Positions 27,925 to 35,501 of a stretch of 35,501 bases of DNA are shown here, piece after piece. The notes under the pieces were generated by a model. That model did no database searches. It was given only the letters and a program-made list of their open reading frames with translations, and was not told where the DNA came from. The stretch comes from Thermococcus sp. GTDB taxonomy: Archaea > Methanobacteriota_B > Thermococci > Thermococcales > Thermococcaceae. Position 1 is the first letter of the stretch. Every line of letters begins with the position of its first letter. The stretch covers positions 1 to 35,501 of the forward strand of contig NZ_JALTCZ010000059.1 in the NCBI RefSeq assembly GCF_027008145.1, in the 5' to 3' direction. The position numbers and the translations under genes were made by a program.

Positions 27925-27959
27925 GTTTATCCCTCCAAAAACCTAAAAAAGAAAGGGGT

Positions 27960-28067
27960 TTAAGACCCTTGTGCCTTCTCGGCGGACAAAAGCCTGCCGA
28001 TGCTCCAGAACATTAAGGCAAGGATCACGATCCATGCTATTATCATGTAGATTACCCAGCTTCCCAT
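27960..28067 (-). CDS. 35-aa single-TM protein, MetS-like small subunit of an NSS transporter
   Basis: Reverse translation: MGSWVIYMIIAWIVILALMFWSIGRLLSAEKAQGS*. GAGGTGGTGACA ribosome-binding site overlaps the NSS stop codon. Too short for the supplied ORF track. Confidence 0.75.
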   Translation of the reverse strand: MGSWVIYMIIAWIVILALMFWSIGRLLSAEKAQGS

Positions 28068-28077
28068 TGTCACCACC

Positions 28078-29643
28078 TCAGATCTTCACTAGCACTCTGT
28101 TCTCCTTTATCTCCTCTCCATACTTTTTCTTGATGGCAAAGTATGTTTCTACTGCTCCGATGATGAACATGATTATTATTGCTGCTCCAACGGACGCTGG
28201 AATTTCGCCGCTAACGAAGCCCTTGAACGTTCCGACCAGCGGGATCAGCAGAAATATTGGTGCCACGATGAGGGTAACCCACTTGTAGGCAGTTGGGACT
28301 CTGATATAGGCTCCCTTGTGAAGCTCCTCCCAGAAGTTGCTGGGCTTGAAGAGGTACACTGCCACTATAATGTCAAGCAGTGCCAGCAGGGTGAGCTGGA
28401 AGCTGATCCAGTTGTCGAGTGGGGTAACGTACTTGTCGAGACCTATGTAGATGACCGGCAGTCCCAGTATGAAGTATATCAGCAGGACGAGCCAGGTTCC
28501 AATGCTTCTCTTGATGTTGAGATCCTCCTCAAAGAGCGCAACGAGGTAGTTGTACATTGCTATTGCCGAAGTCCATCCCGCAAACCACAGGAGCAGGAAC
28601 CACAGTGCGCCGAAGAACCTTCCGGCTTCACCCATGCTGACGAAGACGTTCGGCAGGCTGGTGTATGCGAAACCGAGGCCGAATTTGTGGCCGATCCATG
28701 CAAGGGCTGCGTTCTTGCCTTGGTCGAGGACGTTTGCTGGCACTATCTTCGGAGCATATGCCGTTGCCAGCGGTATTGCAAGGGAACCGCCGAGGATGAC
28801 TTCTGCGAACTCGTTGAGTGAAACGGTGGCTATTCCAGAGAGGGCGACGTCATCGTTGGGGCCGAGGTAGCTCGCGTAGTTCTGGATGATACCCATGCCC
28901 AGCGACAGCGTGAAGAATATCTGCCCTGCTGCCGCAAGCATGACGGCGGCGAAGTGCTCCTTGAGGTAAGCCCAGTTGGGACTCCATATGAAAGAGAATC
29001 CGTCTAATGTGCTCCAGTTGGGGTTGATTGGTGCGCCAAGGACGAAAACATAGCCGACTAATATAATAGCGAAGATGTAGAGCAATGGCATCATTACCTT
29101 AACCCATCTTTCTATACCCTTGCTGATTCCCCTTCCAACGGCTATGGCTATGGTGACTATAGTGATGCCCCAGAAGATGAACACCTCGGCGTGATTGCTC
29201 AGATAGTTGCCGAAAAACTGCCCCGTGCTCTTGCCGAAGTACGCCCCGGTTATGCTGAACCATGTGTAGGCTGCGGACCAGCCTATGAGGTGCAGGTAGT
29301 AGCTGTTGAGCAGGGTAACTCCACCAAACGCTACCATACCACTGATAACACCCATTACAAGTGCTCCCCTCGGGCTGAGGCTCTCCCTCGCCATCAGGTA
29401 GTAGGTTGGACCGATGGTACCGTGGCCGTACTTGCCACCGTAGCGACCTGCAACCCACTCAACCCACATTATGGGTATTCCAAGAAGGAACAGCGCCAGG
29501 AAGTACGGCACCATGAAGGCGCCGCCGCCGTTCTGGGCGACCTGGGTCGGGAACCTGACGAAGTTACCAAGGCCGACCGCGTTGCCGGCCATGGCTAGAA
29601 TCAAACCGAGCTTGGTCGCCCATTGATCCCTCTGGGCTTCCAT
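28078..29643 (-). CDS. Sodium-dependent NSS/SNF-family amino-acid transporter
   Basis: DQWATKLGLILAMAGNAVGLGNFVRFPTQVAQNGGGAFMVPYFLALFLLGIPIMWVEW is a classic NSS TM1-TM2 signature. Confidence 0.95.
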   Translation of the reverse strand: MEAQRDQWATKLGLILAMAGNAVGLGNFVRFPTQVAQNGGGAFMVPYFLALFLLGIPIMWVEWVAGRYGGKYGHGTIGPTYYLMARESLSPRGALVMGVISGMVAFGGVTLLNSYYLHLIGWSAAYTWFSITGAYFGKSTGQFFGNYLSNHAEVFIFWGITIVTIAIAVGRGISKGIERWVKVMMPLLYIFAIILVGYVFVLGAPINPNWSTLDGFSFIWSPNWAYLKEHFAAVMLAAAGQIFFTLSLGMGIIQNYASYLGPNDDVALSGIATVSLNEFAEVILGGSLAIPLATAYAPKIVPANVLDQGKNAALAWIGHKFGLGFAYTSLPNVFVSMGEAGRFFGALWFLLLWFAGWTSAIAMYNYLVALFEEDLNIKRSIGTWLVLLIYFILGLPVIYIGLDKYVTPLDNWISFQLTLLALLDIIVAVYLFKPSNFWEELHKGAYIRVPTAYKWVTLIVAPIFLLIPLVGTFKGFVSGEIPASVGAAIIIMFIIGAVETYFAIKKKYGEEIKENRVLVKI

Positions 29644-29688
29644 TCTGGATCACCTCCGAGCTTCTTGGGTTCTTAACATCTCATTGTT

Positions 29689-29703
29689 GCCCAGGATATG
29701 GGC
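29689..29703 (-). promoter_or_regulatory. Stem-loop in the predicted NSS 5' leader
   Basis: GCCCA-GGATA-TGGGC (plus-strand coordinates) between TATA-like TTTTTATATAA (about 29723..29735) and the NSS start. Confidence 0.4.
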
Positions 29704-29936
29704 ACTATGTATTGGAGCATGCATTATATAAAAAGCTTTTTGGTCGGTATTTTCGACGAAAAACGATTTACGCTGGCACCGATTAAGTTGAGGTTCTCTC
29801 TTGTCATTTTTTCAATCCGATGGTATAAAGCCCTTTCCTTAGTATCATTCTGACAATTGAACGTTCTATCCTTTCAAAAAAACGTCAATGAAAGTGCAAG
29901 GCGAAAGTCTTTTCTAAGGAGTTGCCTAGAGTCCTC

Positions 29937-29999
29937 GGGCCCAATGACTGGAACGTGAGTGAGCTGAGCCTGTGATGACCGACTTCTCGCTGAGGGCCC
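29937..29999 (+). ncRNA. Candidate archaeal C/D-box guide sRNA
   Basis: Terminal stem GGGCCC (29937..29942)/GGGCCC (29994..29999); weak C box AUGACUG (29944..29950); D' CUGA (29964..29967); perfect C' GUGAUGA (29972..29978); D CUGA (29990..29993). Guides of 13 and 11 nt, 4-nt D'-C' spacer. Confidence 0.55.
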
Positions 30000-30168
30000 A
30001 TTAAATGTTCATTAACGGATTTTTAAGTCCATTGCCGTCCAGAAAATTTTGAATGTACATTACTTCTTTTAGCTCAGAATTTCAAGAGAACTTTTTATTC
30101 CCTCGAAAATTTGTGATGAAAACTCTTTGTTGAAAACTAAGCGTTCTCCTTTCCCCTTTCCCGAAAGG

Positions 30169-30177
30169 TTTATATAT
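30169..30177 (+). promoter_or_regulatory. gdhA promoter TATA box
   Basis: CCGAAAGGTTTATATATGC: BRE plus TATA about 50 bp upstream of the gdhA start. Confidence 0.7.
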
Positions 30178-30227
30178 GCAAAGGCCGTAACGAATATCGC
30201 AGATTACCGAAACCCGAGGTGATGACT

Positions 30228-31493
30228 ATGGTCGAGATGGACCCCTTTGAGATGGCCATCCAGCAGCTTGAGAGGGCCGCCCAGTTCATGGACATAAGCG
30301 AAGAGGCCCTCGAGTGGCTTAAGAGGCCCATGAGGATCGTTGAGGTTTCAGTTCCCCTTGAGATGGACGACGGCTCCGTCAAGGTTTTCACCGGTTTCAG
30401 GGTTCAGCACAACTGGGCCCGCGGGCCTACTAAGGGTGGCATCCGCTGGCACCCGGAGGAGACCTTAAGCACCGTTAAGGCCTTAGCAACCTGGATGACC
30501 TGGAAGGTCTCCGTTATGGATCTCCCCTACGGTGGCGGCAAGGGCGGCATAATCGTTGACCCGAAGAAGCTCTCCGAGAGGGAGCAGGAGAGGCTCGCGA
30601 GGAGCTACATCAGGGCAATCTACGACGTCATCGGGCCCTGGACCGACATCCCGGCTCCAGACGTCTACACCAACCCCAAGATAATGGCCTGGATGATGGA
30701 CGAGTACGAGACCATAATGAGGCGCAAGGGCCCGGCCTTCGGCGTCATAACCGGCAAGCCACCCGGAGTCGGTGGTATAGTCGCCAGAATGGACGCAACC
30801 GCCCGCGGTGCGGCATTTGCCATGCGCGAGGCAGCTAAGGCCCTCGGCTGGGACGGCCTCAAGGGCAAGACCATAGCCATACAGGGCTACGGTAACGCCG
30901 GCCACTTCCTCCACAAGATCCTCAGCGAGGAGTTCGGCATGAAGGTAGTCGCTGTAAGCGACAGCAAGGGCGGTATCTACAACCCCGACGGAATTCCGCC
31001 GGCTGACGAAGTCCTCAAGTGGAAGAGGGAGCACGGCTCGGTCAAGGACATGCCCGGAACCCAGAACATAACCAACGAAGAACTTCTCGAGCTCGACGTT
31101 GACATCCTCGCTCCAGCGGCAATAGAGGAGGTCATCACCGAGAAGAACGCCGACAACATCAAAGCCAAGATCGTTGCTGAAGTTGCCAACGGACCAGTTA
31201 CTCCCGAAGCAGACGAGATACTCTACGAGAAGGGCATTCTTCAGATCCCGGACTTCCTGTGCAACGCCGGTGGCGTTACCGTCAGCTACTTCGAGTGGGT
31301 TCAGAACATAAACGGCTTCTACTGGACGGTTGAGGAGACCAGGGAGAGGCTCGACCACAAGATGACCAAGGCCTTCTGGGACGTCTTCAACACCCACAAG
31401 GAGAAGAACATCCACATGCGCGATGCTGCCTACGTCGTCGCTGTCAGCAGGGTCTACGAGGCCATGAAGCACCGCGGATGGGTGAAGAAGTGA
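30228..31493 (+). CDS. gdhA: Glutamate dehydrogenase
   Basis: [85 protein letters not shown] catalytic motif. Start 30228 preferred over 30219. Confidence 0.97.
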   Translation: MVEMDPFEMAIQQLERAAQFMDISEEALEWLKRPMRIVEVSVPLEMDDGSVKVFTGFRVQHNWARGPTKGGIRWHPEETLSTVKALATWMTWKVSVMDLPYGGGKGGIIVDPKKLSEREQERLARSYIRAIYDVIGPWTDIPAPDVYTNPKIMAWMMDEYETIMRRKGPAFGVITGKPPGVGGIVARMDATARGAAFAMREAAKALGWDGLKGKTIAIQGYGNAGHFLHKILSEEFGMKVVAVSDSKGGIYNPDGIPPADEVLKWKREHGSVKDMPGTQNITNEELLELDVDILAPAAIEEVITEKNADNIKAKIVAEVANGPVTPEADEILYEKGILQIPDFLCNAGGVTVSYFEWVQNINGFYWTVEETRERLDHKMTKAFWDVFNTHKEKNIHMRDAAYVVAVSRVYEAMKHRGWVKK

Positions 31494-31588
31494 CTCTTTT
31501 CTTTTCTCCTCTTGTTTGGATGGATTGACTCAATTTTCTGGCACAAGGCTTTCTCATCTTCAGGTGATTAAATGCAAAGGGGAAGGCT

Positions 31589-32764
31589 TCACACCTTCGC
31601 CCAGTACTCTTTTTCTTCCACCATTGCCCTTATCATCTCCTCTTCGTCCTTGAACATGGTTCTCCGCGAGGGGTTCTGCATGCCGTAGAACTCCATGAAG
31701 GGACTCGGGCGCCTCTTGAAAGGATAGTAGAGATATATTGCAGCGAGCGTTCTGTAAGCTTCGGCCATCTCACTTATAACACCGGCGGAGACTCCTTCGG
31801 CATAGTGATAGACCGCTATTGCCTTGCTGACGTCGACAAGGTTAAAATCGCGCTCAACGAGCTGTCTCCTGAGTATGTCTGTCGCTTGCTCTATGTCCTC
31901 CCTTTCGAGTTCCTCCTCTCCCTCGCCGTCGAGGAGGTGTTTTATCCTGATGTATTGTATCGATGGGTTTTTCGAGACCTGCTCGTCGTATTCAGCGACC
32001 ACCCACCAGTCATCGAGAGCCCCGGGATCGAGAACTGTAAAGTGCTCGCTCAACCTGTGGTAGAAGCCTCTAACGCGGTGGTAGTACTCCTTTTCGTGGC
32101 CGGTCATCGGATAGCTGAGGTAGACCAGGGGCTTCTCCTTTTCCCTGAAGATGAGGTCGAGGAAGACCCCCTTTGGATGCCTTATGCCGAACTGAAGGAT
32201 GTAGCGGACGTTTAGCCCCTCTTTCTTCAGCTCGTGGACGAGGGTCTTGACGTGGTTTATTGCATCTTCTCTCCACATGACGAGTGTCGTCAGCTTTATG
32301 TTGCTCGGGCTCTCGCCAAAGCGCTCGAACCACTCTGGATCATCAATTATTCTCCTCCTGACGGAGAGGACGTCGTCAAGGACTATTATCACCCTATCTG
32401 GCTTTAGGAGCTTGAGGTTGCTCAGGGTGAAGCCTATGACGCTCCCGCTCCCCCAGCGGAACAAACTGGGCGTTGAAACTAGGTGGAAAGTCTTGTCACT
32501 TCCGTCTATCTCTCCCCTTATCCTGGCGAAGGCTTCGTCCCTTATCTCGTTCATGAGGTCTGGGTGACTTATCGCGAAGTCGAGAACGTTCTTCCTAGTT
32601 ATCTTGACTCCCCTCTCCTTTCCAACTTCTCTGAGCCAGTCAAAGACGTGGTAATAAGCGTAGCCCTCTCCCTCTGCTAGTTTGAGGGCTTCAGTTATGT
32701 ACTCGTCCCTCCCATTGAGGGGCGGGCCGGTTAGGAGTATTACCTCCTTTCCCATGGCAATCAC
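31589..32764 (-). CDS. Two-domain protein: adenylate-kinase-like P-loop domain (degenerate Walker A) plus nucleoside 2-deoxyribosyltransferase-like C-terminal domain
   Basis: N-terminus KEVILLTGPPLNGRDEYITEAL (GxxxxGRD in place of GK[S/T]); C-terminal half PLVYLSYPMTGHEKEYYHRVRGFYHRL...LVDVSKAIAVYHYAEGVSAGVISEMAEAYRT resembles NDT motifs. Confidence 0.65.
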   Translation of the reverse strand: MIAMGKEVILLTGPPLNGRDEYITEALKLAEGEGYAYYHVFDWLREVGKERGVKITRKNVLDFAISHPDLMNEIRDEAFARIRGEIDGSDKTFHLVSTPSLFRWGSGSVIGFTLSNLKLLKPDRVIIVLDDVLSVRRRIIDDPEWFERFGESPSNIKLTTLVMWREDAINHVKTLVHELKKEGLNVRYILQFGIRHPKGVFLDLIFREKEKPLVYLSYPMTGHEKEYYHRVRGFYHRLSEHFTVLDPGALDDWWVVAEYDEQVSKNPSIQYIRIKHLLDGEGEEELEREDIEQATDILRRQLVERDFNLVDVSKAIAVYHYAEGVSAGVISEMAEAYRTLAAIYLYYPFKRRPSPFMEFYGMQNPSRRTMFKDEEEMIRAMVEEKEYWAKV

Positions 32765-32847
32765 CCAATTAATTCAGGCGAAACCTTTAAATACTCTTTC
32801 CCTAAGCAGTTCCTAGGGATTCTTCTGTTCTAAAACCAAATCCAGGG

Positions 32848-33468
32848 GTGTTGCAGTTGGCTGAGGGCCTAAAGGGCACAACAACCGTTGGCATCGTTTG
32901 TAAGGACGGCATAGTCTTAGCTGCGGACAAGAGGGCATCGCTTGGCAACATGGTGCTCTCCGAGAACGTTACAAAGATATTCCAGATAGACGAGCACTTG
33001 GCACTGGCCGGGGCCGGAAGCGTTGGGGACATCCTCGGTCTGGTCAGACTTCTCAGGGCCGAGGCAAGGCTTTACAGGGCAAGGGTCGGGAAAGAGATGT
33101 CTGTAAAGGCCCTTGCAACGCTGACGGCCAATGTTCTTCACGGTGGTAGGGGCTACGCCTACTACGCGTGGTTTCTCGTTGGTGGCTACGACGAGGAACC
33201 CGGGCTGTATTCAATAGACTCGGCCGGTGGCGTTACCGAGGATAAGTTTACTGCCGCTGGCTCGGGCATGGAGTTTGCCTTCTCAATACTTGAGGAGAAC
33301 TACCGTGAAGATCTCTCCGTTGAGGAGGGGATAAAGCTCGCCCTCAAAGGGATCAAGGTCGCGACGAGGAGGGATGTCTTCACGGGAGGTGGCCTCACCC
33401 TCGTGACGATAACCAAGGAGGGCTACCGCGAGTGGAGCGAGGAGGAGCTCAGGGCTTTTCTTGAGTGA
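32848..33468 (+). CDS. psmB: Proteasome beta subunit
   Basis: Propeptide LQLAEGLKG before [26 protein letters not shown] (N-terminal Thr nucleophile); GTG start; TATA-like ACCTTTAAATAC upstream. Confidence 0.95.
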   Translation: MLQLAEGLKGTTTVGIVCKDGIVLAADKRASLGNMVLSENVTKIFQIDEHLALAGAGSVGDILGLVRLLRAEARLYRARVGKEMSVKALATLTANVLHGGRGYAYYAWFLVGGYDEEPGLYSIDSAGGVTEDKFTAAGSGMEFAFSILEENYREDLSVEEGIKLALKGIKVATRRDVFTGGGLTLVTITKEGYREWSEEELRAFLE

Positions 33469-35425
33469 GGTGGTGGCGTTGATAAGAAGGGAGACCTACG
33501 TTGACGACATACTCAAAGAGATAAGGGAAGTAATCAGCCAGATGGTGCCACCCAATGCTAAGATAACCGAGATAGAGTTCGAGGGGCCGGAGCTCGTGAT
33601 ATACACTAAGAACCCAGAAGTCCTCATGAGGGACGGTGACCTGATAAGGAACCTTGCTAAAGTCCTGAAGAAGCGCATCAGCGTTCGCCCTGATCCGGAC
33701 ATACTGATCCCGCCGGAGAAGGCTGAGGAGATGATAAAGGAGATAGTCCCGCCCGAGGCGGAGATAACCAACATAAGCTTCGACCCTTCCGTCGGGGAGG
33801 TCATAATAGAGGCCAAGAAGCCCGGCCTCGTTATAGGGAAGAATGGGGAAACGCTTCGCCTGATAACCCAGAAGGTTCACTGGGCGCCAAGGCCCGTCAG
33901 GACACCACCACTCCAGAGCCAGACGATATACTCGATAAGGCAGATACTCCAGAACGAGAGCAAGGACAGGAGGAAGTTCCTTAGGCAGGCCGGGAGAAAC
34001 ATCTACAGAAAATCGGAATACAAGAGCAGATGGATAAGGATAACAGGCCTCGGAGGCTTCCGTGAGGTTGGGAGAAGCTCCCTCCTCATCCAGACGGACG
34101 AGAGTTACGTCCTCGTCGACTTCGGCGTCAACATAGCAACTCTAAAGGACCCTCTCAAGGCCTTCCCTCACTTCGATGCTCCAGAATTCCGCTACGTTCT
34201 CGACGAGGGCCTCCTCGATGCCATAATAATCACCCATGCCCACCTTGACCACAGCGGTATGCTCCCCTACCTTTTCCGCTACAGGCTCTTCGACGGGCCG
34301 ATATATACCACTCCGCCCACGAGGGACTTGATGGTTCTCCTCCAGCAGGATTTTATAGACATCCAGAAGATGAACGGTGTCGAACCCCTCTACCGCCCTA
34401 GAGACATAAAGGAGGTCATAAAGCACACCATAACCCTCGACTACGGGGAAGTAAGAGACATAGCCCCGGACATAAGGCTCACCCTCCACAACGCTGGACA
34501 CATACTAGGTTCTTCGATAGTCCACCTCCACATCGGCAACGGACTGCATAACATAGCCATAACCGGGGACTTCAAATTCATCCCCACAAGGCTTTTCGAG
34601 CCGGCCGTGAGCAGGTTCCCGAGGCTTGAGACCCTTGTCATGGAGTCCACCTACGGCGGGAGCAACGACTACCAGATGCCACGCGATGAGGCCGAGAAGA
34701 AGCTCATCGAGATAATCCACCAGACGATAAAGCGCGGTGGAAAGGTTCTCATACCGGCCATGGCAGTTGGAAGGGCTCAGGAGATAATGATGGTTCTCGA
34801 AGAGTATGCGAGAGTTGGTGGTATAGACGTTCCGATATACCTCGACGGAATGATATGGGAGGCTACCGCCATACACACTGCCTATCCGGAATACCTCAGC
34901 AAGAACCTCCGCGAGCAGATACTCCACGAGGGCTACAACCCCTTCCTGAACCCGGCCTTTAAGCCTGTCGCGAACTCCCGCGAGAGAGGGGATATAATAG
35001 ACAGCGGTGATCCCGCGATAATAATAGCCACCTCCGGCATGCTCGTCGGCGGGCCGAGCGTTGAGTACTTCAAGCAACTTGCATCGGACCCCAAGAACAG
35101 CATAATTTTCGTGAGCTACCAGGCTGAGGGAACCCTCGGAAGGCAGGTTCAGAGGGGCCTGAGGGAGATACCCCTTGTTGGAGAGGATGGCAGAACCGAG
35201 GTTGTCAACGTCAACATGAAGGTCCACACGATAGACGGCTTCTCTGGCCACGCGGACAGGAGGGAGCTGATAAGCTACGTCGCCCGCGTCAGGCCGAGGC
35301 CGGAGCGCATAATAACCGTCCATGGCGAGTCTCATAAGTGCCTCGACCTCTCGACAAGCGTACACAGAAAGTTTGGCATCTCAACTCGCGCCCCCAACAA
35401 CCTCGACGCCATAAGGCTCAAGTGA
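33461..35425 (+). CDS. fttA: Archaeal CPSF1-like KH/MBL/beta-CASP ribonuclease (FttA, transcription termination factor)
   Basis: N-terminal KH domains ([24 protein letters not shown]), [18 protein letters not shown], beta-[40 protein letters not shown]. Exact start uncertain (TTG/GTG 33461..33479). Confidence 0.94.
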   Translation: MSEVVALIRRETYVDDILKEIREVISQMVPPNAKITEIEFEGPELVIYTKNPEVLMRDGDLIRNLAKVLKKRISVRPDPDILIPPEKAEEMIKEIVPPEAEITNISFDPSVGEVIIEAKKPGLVIGKNGETLRLITQKVHWAPRPVRTPPLQSQTIYSIRQILQNESKDRRKFLRQAGRNIYRKSEYKSRWIRITGLGGFREVGRSSLLIQTDESYVLVDFGVNIATLKDPLKAFPHFDAPEFRYVLDEGLLDAIIITHAHLDHSGMLPYLFRYRLFDGPIYTTPPTRDLMVLLQQDFIDIQKMNGVEPLYRPRDIKEVIKHTITLDYGEVRDIAPDIRLTLHNAGHILGSSIVHLHIGNGLHNIAITGDFKFIPTRLFEPAVSRFPRLETLVMESTYGGSNDYQMPRDEAEKKLIEIIHQTIKRGGKVLIPAMAVGRAQEIMMVLEEYARVGGIDVPIYLDGMIWEATAIHTAYPEYLSKNLREQILHEGYNPFLNPAFKPVANSRERGDIIDSGDPAIIIATSGMLVGGPSVEYFKQLASDPKNSIIFVSYQAEGTLGRQVQRGLREIPLVGEDGRTEVVNVNMKVHTIDGFSGHADRRELISYVARVRPRPERIITVHGESHKCLDLSTSVHRKFGISTRAPNNLDAIRLK

Positions 35426-35455
35426 GCCGTTTCAAAATTTTTAAAAGAAAGAGCC

Positions 35456-35501
35456 TCAGCCCAGAAGGGCCAGGAAGACACCGGCAACCACTGCAGTCCC
35501 T
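35456..35501 (-). CDS. C-terminal end of a hydrophobic protein, truncated by window edge
   Basis: Reverse translation ends GTAVVAGVFLALLG* with TGA at 35456..35458; convergent with fttA. Confidence 0.4.
   Translation of the reverse strand, partial: GTAVVAGVFLALLG

Noticed and set aside
30483-31472. 329-aa antisense ORF opposite gdhA
   Set aside because: Shadow ORF of a highly biased coding sequence; no motif or promoter support.
34505-35365. 286-aa antisense ORF opposite fttA
   Set aside because: Same codon-shadow explanation; fttA reading is unambiguous.
1-35501. CRISPR arrays, tRNA/rRNA genes, transposases, integrases
   Set aside because: None seen by eye: no regularly spaced repeat arrays of 24-37 bp, no GGTTCGAATCC-type T-loops in gaps, and no mobile-element proteins in the ORF track.

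Overview
This 35.5-kb window comes from a hyperthermophilic euryarchaeon. Gene content and protein sequence point to Thermococcales (Thermococcus-like); this is inferred from protein recognition, not a database search. Most of it is dense core genome: an archaeal isoprenoid-lipid cluster (mevalonate kinase, isopentenyl phosphate kinase, type-2 IPP isomerase, GGPP synthase) with RNase J embedded, LeuRS, a Xaa-Pro peptidase, L15e, a biotin uptake/BirA locus, an RNase P subunit, TrpB2, NikR, an NFACT/Rqc2 homologue, a GH57 branching enzyme, an NSS transporter, glutamate dehydrogenase, a proteasome beta subunit and the FttA/aCPSF1 beta-CASP RNase. Points worth a second look: an MNT/HEPN (MntA-HepT-like) pair joined by ATGA overlaps to mevalonate kinase; a 35-aa MetS-like ORF, absent from the ORF track, behind the NSS transporter; a candidate C/D-box sRNA with a GGGCCC terminal stem upstream of gdhA; four copies of CCAAAARCRA at about 32-bp multiples upstream of trpB2; a structured element plus tandem repeats upstream of leuS; a hairpin in the RNase J leader; inverted repeats over the idi2 and birA/bioY promoters; a low-GC orphan gene pair beside leuS; and a degenerate P-loop kinase fused to a deoxyribosyltransferase-like domain. 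All regulatory and RNA calls are by eye and need computation or experiment.
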